Source of the DNA: Shimwellia blattae DSM 4481 = NBRC 105725
Lineage (GTDB): Bacteria; Pseudomonadota; Gammaproteobacteria; Enterobacterales; Enterobacteriaceae
Length of the DNA: 64,000 bases
NCBI RefSeq assembly: GCF_000262305.1
Contig: NC_017910.1
Span: 1 to 64,000, forward strand
Reading direction: 5' to 3'
A program made the position numbers and the translations under genes. The notes under the pieces are model-generated. The model was not told where the DNA came from and ran no database searches. It saw nothing but the letters and a program-made list of their open reading frames with translations. Of the stretch, positions 50,208-58,878 are shown piece by piece; positions within the stretch are counted from its first letter, which is position 1, and every line of letters begins with the position of its first letter.

Positions 50208-50809
50208 TCATATTCTCCTGACCAAATAATTTCGTAATGGAAATTAGTTTTCAGCAGGCAATTTTAATTCAGATATTAAATATAAATATTCAACGTCAGA
50301 ATTAAAATTAGAAGCAAACTCCTGCCGGGTAAATATTTTCTTTTTCAGAATATTTATTCTGAAAGATGATTTAAGAACGCTCGAGGTTTGGCAGGATAAT
50401 ATTCCCGGTGAGAGGGTGTGTCAATTAACAATATGTGGTTTATATTTTTTTTAAAGATTTTTTGATTGTCTGTGCCTGTGCCCGGATTTTGTGTGTTAAT
50501 GCCGCTTTTTGCCACTTGTTTAAGTTAATCGTGCCGCTAAGGGAATAAAAATACCCTGGGTTTTATTATATAGGGTAAATATTCAGTGTTCTGATATTAT
50601 TATTTCCACAGGGTGAAAATCGTGTTTTTTCTCTGGAAATATGCACCTCTATGATTTATTGTCTTTCCCCGACAATGTTTAATGACTATTAGCCACGTGG
50701 CGATACGGCTATTTAATTATTTATAAATAGTGAATAGTTAAATATATCCGCTATTTTTATATTAATTTCGCCATTGTGTTACTGGTAAATCAGCTATTTC
50801 GAGAATCCT
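50208..50809. promoter_or_regulatory. AT-rich divergent promoter region of the decarboxylase cluster
   Basis: A 602-nt gene-free region, much more AT-rich than its surroundings. The near-palindrome TTCAGAATATTTATTCTGAA (50344-50363) resembles an ArgR-type ARG box, and further half-sites (GTGAATAGTT near 50729, ATATTCA near 50580) occur. The ArgR paralogue downstream is the obvious candidate ligand. Confidence 0.4.
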
Positions 50810-53080
50810 ATGTGTGATAAAGAATATCTGGTCGTAGGCGGCTCTGTCGCTAAAAATACGCCCCTTGAAGAGTGTGTTGATCAAATCGTAACAACGCTGA
50901 CCAACAAAGGTGAGCATATCCGTTTTGCGCCAACCTATGAGCAGGCCACCGGGTATGTGAGTTCAACCGCTGCCGTTGACTGCGTCATGGCCGAATGGGC
51001 ACCGCATAAGAAAGACGACATTCTGGTTTTCCTGAAGCAATTCCGTATCCGCCACGCCAAGGCCCCGGTATTTTTGCTGGTGAAATCCCACGAAGATAAC
51101 AAAGCCATTGTGCCGGAAATAATGAGCCAGATTACGGAAACCTTCCTGATCCTGGATGACACCACAGACTTTATTGTCGGGCGCCTGCAGGCGGCCGTAG
51201 CGCGTTATGAAAAAGCCATTATGCCGCCGCTGATGGCCGCCATGATGAAATACGCGAAGGAAAAAGAATACTCCTGGTCTGCACCTGGTCACCAGGGGGG
51301 GATCGGTTTTTGTAAAACGCCGGTAGGCCGTAAATTCTTCGATTTCTACGGTGAAAATATTTTCCGCACCGATATGGGGATTGAACGTGCCAGCCTCGGG
51401 TCTATGCTTGACCACACAGGTGCCTTTGGCGAAAGTGAAAAATATATTGCCGATGTTTTTGGTGCCGACCGCTCCTACTCTCTGGTGGTGGGGACCTCTG
51501 GCTCTAACCGTACTATTATGCAGGCGTGCTGTACTGATAAAGACATCGCCATTGTTGACCGTAACAGCCATAAATCCATTGAACAGGGTCTGATGCTGAC
51601 CGGTATTACCCCGGTATATCTGACACCTACCCGCAACGCTTACGGTATTATCGGCCCGATCCCGAAAAAACAGATGGCTGCCCAGTATATTAATGCGGCC
51701 ATTAAAAACAGCCCGTTTGCCAGCAAAGCAGCCAATCAGCGCCCGGTATACAGCGTTATTACCAACTGTACCTACGATGGTCTGATTTATAATGGCGACA
51801 CCATCCAGGCACTGCTTGGCGAGTCCACAGACCGCATTCACTATGATGAGGCGTGGTTTGGCTACTCCCGCTTTAACCCGATTTATAAAGGCTTCCACGC
51901 CATGCGCGGGGAGAAAGCGTCCCACAGCAAAGATCAGCCGACCATTTTTGCGACCCACTCCACCCATAAACTGCTCAATGCGCTGTCTCAGGCCTCTTAC
52001 ATTCATATCCGCGAAGGGCGCGGTAATGTGAAACCGGCCCAGTTCAACCAGGCGTATATGATGCACGCAACCACCTCTCCGCTGTATTCCATTGCGGCGT
52101 CAAATGACGTGGCGGCCGCGATGATGGACGGCGAACAGGGGCTGAACCTGACCACGGAAGTGATTCAGGAAGCGGTCGAATTCCGCCAGGAAGTGGCCCG
52201 CGCTTACCACGCGGCTGAGAAAAATGGCGACTGGTTCTTCAAACCCTGGAACGCGGAAGTGGTCCGCTGCCCGAAAACCGGCGAGCAGTATGACTTTGCC
52301 GATGCGCCGCTCGAACTGCTGACCCGCGAACAGTCCTGCTGGCGGCTGCAGCCGGGCGACAGCTGGCACGGATTTGATAACCTGGACGAAGACTGGGTGA
52401 TGCTGGATCCGGTAAAAGTCAGCCTGCTGGCCCCGGGTCTGAACGACGACGGCTCCCTGCAGGAGAAAGGCGTGCCTGCCGCACTGGTTACGGCTTACCT
52501 GTCCAGCATTGGGATTGTGCCGACCCGCACCACCGATTTCCAGATTATGTTCCTGTTCTCCATGGGGGTTACTAAAGGGAAATGGGTCACCCTGATGAAC
52601 AGCCTGCTGGCGTTTAAACGTCATTATGACAACAACGACCTGCTGTCTGAGGTGATGCCAGCCCTGGTTGAGGCGGCACCGGAACTGTACCGCGGTATGC
52701 GCATGCAGGAGCTGGGCAACCGGATGATAGACTTCCTGCGCCAGTACAAACCGAGTGAGCAGCTGAACAAAGCCTACTCAACCCTGCCGGCTATCGATAT
52801 GCTGCCGCGCGCGGCCAATATTGAGCTGGTGAATGATAACGTGGAAATGGTCTCTATTGAGAACCTGGCAGGCCGCACGGCCGCGAACTCCGTGATCCCT
52901 TACCCGCCGGGAATTCCGATGCTGATGTCCGGTGAAAACTTTGGTGACCACACCAGCCCGCAGATTGCTTACCTGAAAGCGCTGCAGGAGTGGGACCGTC
53001 AGTTCCCGGGTTTTGAGCATGAAACCGAAGGTACTGAAAAAGAAGATGGCGTTTATCATGTAATGTGCATCAAACGCTAA
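50810..53080 (+). CDS. adiA: Biodegradative arginine decarboxylase (AdiA type)
   Basis: PLP enzyme of fold I (group III decarboxylases) that converts arginine to agmatine, consuming a proton, in extreme acid resistance. It has 756 residues, matching AdiA. Blocks such as GADRS.S.VVGTSGSNRTIMQA, DRN.HKSIEQGLMLTG and YGIIGPI are shared, and the PLP lysine is K387 in FATHSTHKLLNALSQAS. The N-terminal wing domain (residues 1-130) is the most diverged part from E. coli AdiA. Lysine and ornithine decarboxylases are about 710-735 residues and differ in these blocks. Confidence 0.88.
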   Translation: MCDKEYLVVGGSVAKNTPLEECVDQIVTTLTNKGEHIRFAPTYEQATGYVSSTAAVDCVMAEWAPHKKDDILVFLKQFRIRHAKAPVFLLVKSHEDNKAIVPEIMSQITETFLILDDTTDFIVGRLQAAVARYEKAIMPPLMAAMMKYAKEKEYSWSAPGHQGGIGFCKTPVGRKFFDFYGENIFRTDMGIERASLGSMLDHTGAFGESEKYIADVFGADRSYSLVVGTSGSNRTIMQACCTDKDIAIVDRNSHKSIEQGLMLTGITPVYLTPTRNAYGIIGPIPKKQMAAQYINAAIKNSPFASKAANQRPVYSVITNCTYDGLIYNGDTIQALLGESTDRIHYDEAWFGYSRFNPIYKGFHAMRGEKASHSKDQPTIFATHSTHKLLNALSQASYIHIREGRGNVKPAQFNQAYMMHATTSPLYSIAASNDVAAAMMDGEQGLNLTTEVIQEAVEFRQEVARAYHAAEKNGDWFFKPWNAEVVRCPKTGEQYDFADAPLELLTREQSCWRLQPGDSWHGFDNLDEDWVMLDPVKVSLLAPGLNDDGSLQEKGVPAALVTAYLSSIGIVPTRTTDFQIMFLFSMGVTKGKWVTLMNSLLAFKRHYDNNDLLSEVMPALVEAAPELYRGMRMQELGNRMIDFLRQYKPSEQLNKAYSTLPAIDMLPRAANIELVNDNVEMVSIENLAGRTAANSVIPYPPGIPMLMSGENFGDHTSPQIAYLKALQEWDRQFPGFEHETEGTEKEDGVYHVMCIKR

Positions 53081-53091
53081 TGTGAGGTTAT

Positions 53092-53127
53092 GCAACAGGG
53101 CCGTGTTATTATGGCCCTGTTGCTTAT
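53092..53127 (+). terminator. adiA terminator
   Basis: A perfect 11-bp stem, GCAACAGGGCC (53092-53102) and GGCCCTGTTGC (53113-53123), is followed by TTATTTATTT. The remainder up to 53500 holds no clear gene; a TTGATCAGCATCAA-type symmetry lies near 53357. Confidence 0.88.
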
Positions 53128-53500
53128 TTATTTCACTGGAAATGGAGGGTTATTCGCTATATATTCACTGCTGGTAGATAACTATTCCAGTTTTTGCATT
53201 TCTTTCCTGCGCTTCTCATTAATTTTTCTGATTCTGTCATCATATATTCTAATAATTCATGCGCACTTAGTGATCAGTGGTTATTATTCAGGCAAAACGT
53301 GGACATAAAATTTTACGTTTTAGCAGAGACTGAAATTTTAGTGATGCCTAAAACTTGATCAGCATCAAGGTATTTTTCATTTGTATTATGATTCCAATAA
53401 TGATTTCAGTTGTAGAAGTTTATCGAGGAATTAATATCTTGCTTAATAATTATCATCCCACATAATGGCGCCATCTGTGAATTCTGAGTGAGGATATTAT

Positions 53501-53959
53501 ATGGGTGACAAAAGAACGCTGGATGAAGTATTTAAACAAATGCTTCGTGAAGAGAATATGAGTTCTCAGGCTGATATTGTTGACTATCTTAAACACAAAG
53601 GATTCGAACATATAAACCAGTCCAAAATTTCCCGAATGCTGGCAGCGGCTGGTGCGGTTCGTTCGCGCAATGCGAAAATGGAAATGGTGTACTGTTTACC
53701 TTCCGAACTTGGTGTCCCGACCAGTAATACGCCGCTGCGTAAATCTATTGTGGATATTGTGGCGAATGACTCCATGGTGGTGACCCGCACAGTGCCTGGC
53801 GCGGCTCCGCTTATTGCCCGCCTGCTGGACTCCTGCGGTAAGCCTGAAGGTATCCTCGGCACGATTGCCGGTGACGATACTATTTTTATTGTTCCGGTAA
53901 TGGGGTTCCCGATTCAGGACTTGCGTGAAACTGTCGCCGGTATTCTTAACGGCAAATAA
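53501..53959 (+). CDS. ArgR-family regulator, paralogue of ArgR
   Basis: A 152-residue homologue of the arginine repressor. The N-terminal winged helix has the DNA-contacting segment INQSKISRMLAAAGAVRSRN, followed by the linker MVYCLPSELGVPT. The C-terminal trimerisation/arginine-binding domain has GTIAGDDTIFIVPVMGFP, including the two Asp that bind arginine. It begins MGDKRTLDEVFKQMLREEN, unlike chromosomal ArgR. GAGGA precedes the ATG. Such paralogues often control arginine-catabolic or acid-resistance genes; its place between adiA and the CadB-type antiporter supports that. Confidence 0.88.
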   Translation: MGDKRTLDEVFKQMLREENMSSQADIVDYLKHKGFEHINQSKISRMLAAAGAVRSRNAKMEMVYCLPSELGVPTSNTPLRKSIVDIVANDSMVVTRTVPGAAPLIARLLDSCGKPEGILGTIAGDDTIFIVPVMGFPIQDLRETVAGILNGK

Positions 53960-54156
53960 TAACAGTCAGTGCTCTCATATATTGCTGGATATTATTAGAC
54001 TGATGCCAGACGGTAACATAACAGAGAAATGGTGCTACATCATTTTGCCAGAATGTAATCAGCGGTAATATTTTTTGCAGAGATAAACCTGTTTTGTGTG
54101 ACCTGTAATATTTCCTGACGGGGAAAAGCCATATATTAGCGCCTCGTCAGGCAGCG

Positions 54157-54192
54157 GAAAAAAAGCCCGGAAATCATAATGAAATCCGGGCT
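54157..54192 (-). terminator. Terminator of the CadB-type antiporter gene
   Basis: On the minus strand AGCCCGGA/TCCGGGCT arms (54192-54185 and 54171-54164) are followed by a seven-T run. It lies about 25 nt past the antiporter stop. Confidence 0.85.
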
Positions 54193-54217
54193 GCGTTGTT
54201 TTATTAGCGGGAAGGTA

Positions 54218-55567
54218 TCAGAGGGTGGGCTCTTTATGGGTTTCCACTACACCGCGTTCGGCATTGCGCACGGTATCTTTCGCCCCCAGTTTACGCCCCC
54301 AGAAGATAAGGATCGTCAGGCTGATGATAAACGTGGCCGTGAGTTTAATGGATTCCGCACCGGACAGGGCCACAAAGCAGAACAGGCAGCCCATCAGGGA
54401 GGCAAGCAGGCTCAGCACGTGTTTCAGGCGCGCCCCTTCCAGGCGAATTAACGCCACGCAGGAGTAAAAATAGGGCAGCATGGTCAGCAGCACGGCAATA
54501 CCGATTAAATCACCGAAGATATCCGCAGAGCGCGAACCGCTGGAGGCCATAAAGGTCATGGCGGCCATCAGCAGGCTCATCTTAATTGCCGACAGGATAA
54601 TCCCTTTACGGGGCACACCGTGGCTGTCTGTTTCGCCGTAGATTTTCGGGAAGTTACCGTCCTGCGCCGCGCGCACCCCGGCCTGGCCGACCATCATCAT
54701 CCAGGAGCCCAGCGCCGCAAGGCAGGCGAACGCGGTAAAGGCCGACACCACCGGCGCCGCCCAGTTACCGACCATCATCGCCGCGCTGCTGGCAAACGGC
54801 GCGCCGGTAACGGCCATCACGCTTGCCGGGAACATGCCGCTCATTACCTGGGTTGCCAGGATATAGACAATCCCGGCAAACGCCGTACCCAGCAGGGTCG
54901 CCAGCGGTACGGTCCGTTTCGGGTTTTTCACCAGCCCGGAACTGACCGAGGCGGACTCCACCCCAACGAAGGCCCACAGGCAGATCAGAATACTGGTCAT
55001 GATAACGTGGCCGTCGGCCTGCCCGGAGGTGTTCCAGTTTGCCTGATACAGGGCCGGGTCGAACCAGTACCAGCCGAAGATAGCGGTGCCAAAGACCGGG
55101 ATCAGTACCAGCACCAGCCCGACGGTGGTCAGCCGGCTGACCCAGTTCCCCCCCAGCATATTCACAAACGCCATGATCCAGATGATCACGATGCTGGCGA
55201 TCCCGGCAGGGATCGGGTGGTTGAGCGCCGGGAAGAAGACCGATAAATAGGCCACGCCCGCCAGGCAGTCTGCCAGGTTGCCTATCCAGTTGGCGTGGTA
55301 ATAAAGTACCGCCGTCTGAAAGCCGAAAGCGGGCCCCAGGCGACCGGCATAGGCAATAGGCCCGCCCACTTGCGGGTCACGGGTTGCCAGCCGTGCGAAA
55401 ACATAGGCCAGAGACAGGGCCCCGATCAGGGCGATGATCCAGCCAAAAAGTGCGATGGAGCCAATTTGGGCGAGGTTGGCGGGTAGCAGCGCAATCCCGC
55501 TGCCCATCATGTTCCCGGCGACGATCCCCGTACAGGCAATAAGCCCAATTTGCTTTGATGAAGCCAT
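54218..55567 (-). CDS. CadB-type amino acid/polyamine antiporter
   Basis: An APC-family exchanger of 449 residues from the ATG at 55567 (ACGGGA upstream). It is close to CadB (lysine:cadaverine): KQIGLIACTGIVAGNMMGSGIALLPANLAQIG, PAFGFQTAVLYYHANWIGNLAD, SLTTV-type loop WVSRLTTVGLVLVLIPV, and LWAFVGVESASVSSGLVKNPKRTVPLAT. No lysine decarboxylase gene is nearby. The gene faces an ArgR paralogue and an arginine decarboxylase, so it could serve as arginine:agmatine antiporter. The residues that set specificity cannot be decided here. Confidence 0.85.
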   Translation of the reverse strand: MASSKQIGLIACTGIVAGNMMGSGIALLPANLAQIGSIALFGWIIALIGALSLAYVFARLATRDPQVGGPIAYAGRLGPAFGFQTAVLYYHANWIGNLADCLAGVAYLSVFFPALNHPIPAGIASIVIIWIMAFVNMLGGNWVSRLTTVGLVLVLIPVFGTAIFGWYWFDPALYQANWNTSGQADGHVIMTSILICLWAFVGVESASVSSGLVKNPKRTVPLATLLGTAFAGIVYILATQVMSGMFPASVMAVTGAPFASSAAMMVGNWAAPVVSAFTAFACLAALGSWMMMVGQAGVRAAQDGNFPKIYGETDSHGVPRKGIILSAIKMSLLMAAMTFMASSGSRSADIFGDLIGIAVLLTMLPYFYSCVALIRLEGARLKHVLSLLASLMGCLFCFVALSGAESIKLTATFIISLTILIFWGRKLGAKDTVRNAERGVVETHKEPTL

Positions 55568-55849
55568 ATATATCCCGTTGTACTGATTTGGTTTGTGCTG
55601 CCATCCCTGCCGGCAATGATGTGGCGCGATGCCAAAATCCTGGCGCCAATTATATGACAAATAGACCGTGGCTTCTCATCACCCGGTTTTTTACGGGTGA
55701 TATTTTGTTAAACGGCACGTCACCTGCCTGACCTGGCGAATAGATATTCGCCGGGCTGCAGTTGCTTAAGTCTAGCTGTGGAATCCGAAGCCGGTAGCGC
55801 CTGGGTCAGGAAAATCACTACCGGAAATGGGGAGGGGAGCCTGGCGGGA

Positions 55850-56185
55850 TCAGGCGATTTTCTTATCAGCTTTGCTGGCGATAAATCTGGCGACGGGAAC
55901 GATGCGGCTGAGCTCTTCCTGCGCGCGGGGATCGTTTTCTACCTCCCACAGATCGACAGCGGCCTGAAGGTTAAGCCAGAAATCAACGGAGGTATCGAAG
56001 GCTTTGGCAAGGCGAAATGCCATGTCAGTCGTGAGTTTGCGGTTGTTATTAACCAGTGCACTTACGCTATTACGATGCACATGTAACATTTGTGCAAGTT
56101 CGTTGATTTTAAGGTCCAGTGGCTCCAGGTATTCATACAGCAGGATGTCACCTACAGTAGTTGGTTTTCTGGTTGCCTGTTTCAT
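55850..56185 (-). CDS. higA: HigA-family antitoxin
   Basis: A 111-residue HTH_3/XRE antidote. The helix-turn-helix is LKINELAQMLHVHRNSVSALVNN, followed by the HigA signature LTTDMAFRLAKAFDTSVDFWLNLQAA. It should repress its own operon and neutralise the toxin encoded just upstream (57-nt gap). AAGGA precedes the ATG. Confidence 0.88.
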   Translation of the reverse strand: MKQATRKPTTVGDILLYEYLEPLDLKINELAQMLHVHRNSVSALVNNNRKLTTDMAFRLAKAFDTSVDFWLNLQAAVDLWEVENDPRAQEELSRIVPVARFIASKADKKIA

Positions 56186-56242
56186 TCGTATTCCTTGCGG
56201 TTTTGCGTTTCGGAGGTCGCCAGCGTTAACTGGCGCTTTTAT

Positions 56243-56464
56243 TCAGTATTTATGCGGATCCAGGTAGAGGTCTTCTGCTTTTCCGTTCACCCACTTAAAT
56301 ATCAGGCGATACTGCTGGTTAATACGAATTGACGAATAACCTTCCAGTTTGCCGTTTAGCTCTTCATATCTGTTGCCTGGAGGCGATCTTAAATCCAGAT
56401 ATGTCACGGCAGCATTGATGATGTCGAGCTTACGAGCGAGCGTCGTATGAATACAGTAATGCAC
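56243..56464 (-). CDS. higB: HigB/RelE-type toxin, short N-terminus
   Basis: A mRNA interferase of the HigB family that cleaves ribosome-bound mRNA. The core is visible: LARKLDIINAA, DLRSPPGNRYEELNG, then YSSIRINQQYRLIFKWVNGKAED and YLDPHKY. At 73 codons it lacks about 20 N-terminal residues of the usual 92. The GTG at 56464 is preceded in frame directly by TGA, and no N-terminal segment was recognised in other frames. It may be a shortened pseudotoxin. It is placed before higA, the normal order. Confidence 0.7.
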   Translation of the reverse strand: MHYCIHTTLARKLDIINAAVTYLDLRSPPGNRYEELNGKLEGYSSIRINQQYRLIFKWVNGKAEDLYLDPHKY

Positions 56465-56538
56465 TCACGCACAGTGCTCAAGTGCATTGCTATCGCATAC
56501 TGTTCACCGGTGGACCATGCCCGTCCGGTAATTGCCTG

Positions 56539-57432
56539 CTATTTCTGGGCCTGTACCGGCGGTGGGTTAAGTTGTAATTCTTCTCTGGTCAGCCAGGTTT
56601 TACCGCCGTTGCGGCTGTAGGGGGTGTTCGGGTCGTAGAACAGGTTGCCCCGGCTGTCCCGGGCATCGGGGTCGGTGACGTTGGCGGCGTAAATATAGCG
56701 CGGCGTGGTGGTAATGGTCTGGTAGCGGCTGCCATATGCCCCGGGCAGGTAGCCTGCGCCGGTTAAGTCACCTGCTCTGACGGATTTATCCGGGTAGTAG
56801 TCAGCGCCTACCGAGATCAGCACCTTATTACCGGGGGAAGATTCCGGCAGCCAGGCTTTTAATTGCACAAACGTCCCCAGAATACGCGGAGAGGCGCAAT
56901 CGGCCGCAATACAGACAATATCCGTGCCGCCGTGGATTGGGTGCATTTCGGCATCCAGCTGATAAATATTCGCCGTGTCGTCAGTGCTTAAATTCGGTGT
57001 GTCGGCAATATAATCAACGAGGTTAAAATCATAATTTGCCGCCCAGGAAGGGCGCGTTGTCACGCGGATTTGTTTCCACTGCGCTTTGGCAATATCCCGG
57101 GGGGCGGCCGGGTCGGAAAATAGCGCCCATAGCGCAACATCGCTCACGGCGATGCGGGTGCCATTCAGGGTGGCGGTACTGGTGGCCGCCGGGTAGGCCA
57201 CAAACCAGAACGCGATGGCTTTCCAGTCACCGGAGACATATTTCTGTGCTGCCGGATTGGCGCTGTTAATAATGGCGTTGCGCCAGTAGTCCGGTGCTGC
57301 ATCACCAGACGGGATCCCCTGGATAACATTACCGTGCAGGGTCCATGACGCGACAGACGGTGCTTTGTAGAGCACGGCATCATTCATTTGCGTCATCGAC
57401 TGATATATTTGTTCGACAAGAGCAGCATCCAT
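56539..57432 (-). CDS. Hypothetical protein
   Basis: A 297-residue soluble protein I do not recognise. It starts MDAALVEQIYQSMTQMNDAVLY with AGGCG before the ATG, has no signal peptide or membrane helix, and is rich in Ala, Asn, Thr and Trp (SWTLHGNVIQGIPSGD; HGGTDIVCIAADCASPRILG; GSRYQTITTTPRYIYA). The C-terminus (NPPPVQAQK) is proline-rich. It stands alone beside higBA. The compact sequence with Cys pairs (IVCIAADCA) suggests a folded enzyme or binding protein, but no function is proposed. Confidence 0.6.
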   Translation of the reverse strand: MDAALVEQIYQSMTQMNDAVLYKAPSVASWTLHGNVIQGIPSGDAAPDYWRNAIINSANPAAQKYVSGDWKAIAFWFVAYPAATSTATLNGTRIAVSDVALWALFSDPAAPRDIAKAQWKQIRVTTRPSWAANYDFNLVDYIADTPNLSTDDTANIYQLDAEMHPIHGGTDIVCIAADCASPRILGTFVQLKAWLPESSPGNKVLISVGADYYPDKSVRAGDLTGAGYLPGAYGSRYQTITTTPRYIYAANVTDPDARDSRGNLFYDPNTPYSRNGGKTWLTREELQLNPPPVQAQK

Positions 57433-57517
57433 AAACGCCTCTGTGGCCTGATTAATATGTTAACAAGAACAGGGTATGGCTGATGGCGATAATCTGCCAA
57501 CACCCTTACTACTGATA

Positions 57518-57644
57518 TATACTCTGAATAATTCGAGTTGCAGGAAGGCGGCAAGACCGTGAGTCCTCAGGAGCATAGTTGGCTATGTGACTGAGGTGAG
57601 CGGGCGCAGGCAACGCACCTGCAGCTTGAAGTATGCCGAGTATA
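57518..57644. repeat. ERIC element (127 bp)
   Basis: An enterobacterial repetitive intergenic consensus. The ends are TATACTC (57518-57524) and GAGTATA (57638-57644). The core has GTGAGTCCTCAGGAGC and GTGACTGAGGTGAGCG, close to the ERIC1R/ERIC2 target sites. The length is exactly 127 bp, the standard size, with an imperfect palindrome through the middle. Confidence 0.92.
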
Positions 57645-57832
57645 GTCAGAAATGCGGCGAACGTCAGAGGTTTAGGGTAAAAATAACCCTGGAAAAGATC
57701 GATATTATTTTCGTTACGACGTACTGAAACCCTCGCGGTGGGCGCCAGCCCGCTCACCGTGGTGCGGGGGTTAATAGCCAGCAGCTTATATTTTCATTAT
57801 TTGCAGCAGGTATTCCCCTGCCGCACAGGTAA

Positions 57833-58500
57833 TTATTCTGCCTGCGGGGGAATAGTGGCAAAAAAATCCCGCAGTATGGTGTATATCTGGCGCACCACCG
57901 GTGAAAACTGGCTGCGATGGGGGCAGATAAAATTCAGCGGCGCCTTTTCGCCCCGGAGATCCGCCAGGAGCGGCACCAGGCGTCCGCTGGCGATCTCCTC
58001 CTGCACATCCAGCCAGGATTTATAAGCAATACCGTATCCGGCCAGGGCCCATCGGCGGGAGACGTCTGCATCATTGCTGACATAGCGGCCATGAACAATA
58101 ATGGTTTGCTGGCCCGCCGCGCCGCTAAAAGACCAGGCGTTGTGGATATGTTCATTTCTGAACCACAGAATGCACTCCCTACCGGCCAGATCTGCGGGGC
58201 TTTTGAGGGCCCCTTCCCGGGCAAGATACTCCGGAGAGGCAACCAGCACCCGCCGGTTATGCGGAGCAAGCGGTAGCGCCACATAGCTGCTGTTTTTCAG
58301 CTCCCCGTAACGGACGGCAATATCAATCGGATCCCGGTAAATATTGCTGACCTCGTCAGAGAATAGGAGCCGTACCGATACGCCGGGGTTTTCCCGGCAA
58401 AATTCAGAAATCAGCGGGAATCTTACGCCCTGCTCAGGGTTAAGATTAATGCAGCCCCTGTCAGCACCCGGTAATACTGTTTCCCGGCGGGTTGCCGGGT
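57833..58500 (-). pseudogene. 5'-truncated LysR-family regulator remnant
   Basis: Only the effector domain of a LysR protein remains, in frame from about 58430: GVRFPLISEFCRENPGVSV, SNIYRDPIDIAVRYG, LVASPEYLAREGALKSPADL and WALAGYGIAYKSW. The roughly 100-residue DNA-binding N-terminus is absent, and the linker sequence just upstream suggests a frame change. No start codon with a ribosome site begins the domain. It is therefore unlikely to make a regulator. Confidence 0.7.
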
Positions 58501-58878
58501 GATGTCCGGGAGGGCTCAGGGCCCCTTCCGGAAATTATTCACTGATGGCAATTGTACAATAAATTCTATATTTTCTTCTGCTGAATATTCCCCCGCAAAA
58601 ATAGCCTTTTGCCGATTTTTCCTATATTTACCAGTACGTTATCTTTCCCGTCTGTAAAATTATTCGCCACTGAAGAAGGCCGGAATGTACAGCCAGGCTG
58701 TATATTGATCTGAAATAAATTTTACGCACTATACTGTTATTGTTTCTTTTCGTTATGGCAGGAATCGATTCAGCAAGGTCATTATTTATGGCATTGATTA
58801 TTTTTTGAGATCGATCCCGGTTTTAACTTATTTCATATCACAAAATAACGGTTCTTTTTGAAAGCATGGTGAGTGTTT
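58501..58878 (+). promoter_or_regulatory. Sulfatase promoter region
   Basis: A 378-nt gene-free region. TTGATC (58705-58710) and TATACT (58730-58735), 19 nt apart, form a possible promoter about 145 nt before the sulfatase ATG. A perfect palindrome TACAGCC-A-GGCTGTA (58688-58702) overlaps the region just upstream of the -35 and may be an operator. Confidence 0.5.
58688..58702. promoter_or_regulatory. 15-bp palindromic operator candidate
   Basis: TACAGCC (58688-58694), one A, and GGCTGTA (58696-58702) are exact inverted copies. It is not a LexA box, as CTGT-N8-ACAG spacing is not met. Confidence 0.45.

Noticed and set aside
50963..52066. 367-codon minus-strand frame inside adiA
   Set aside because: Antisense to highly conserved decarboxylase blocks.
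53090..53308. 72-codon hydrophobic frame after adiA
   Set aside because: It begins inside the adiA terminator hairpin, has no ribosome site and is AT-driven hydrophobic sequence.
58684..58704. LexA (SOS) box
   Set aside because: The palindrome has the wrong spacing for CTGT-N8-ACAG.
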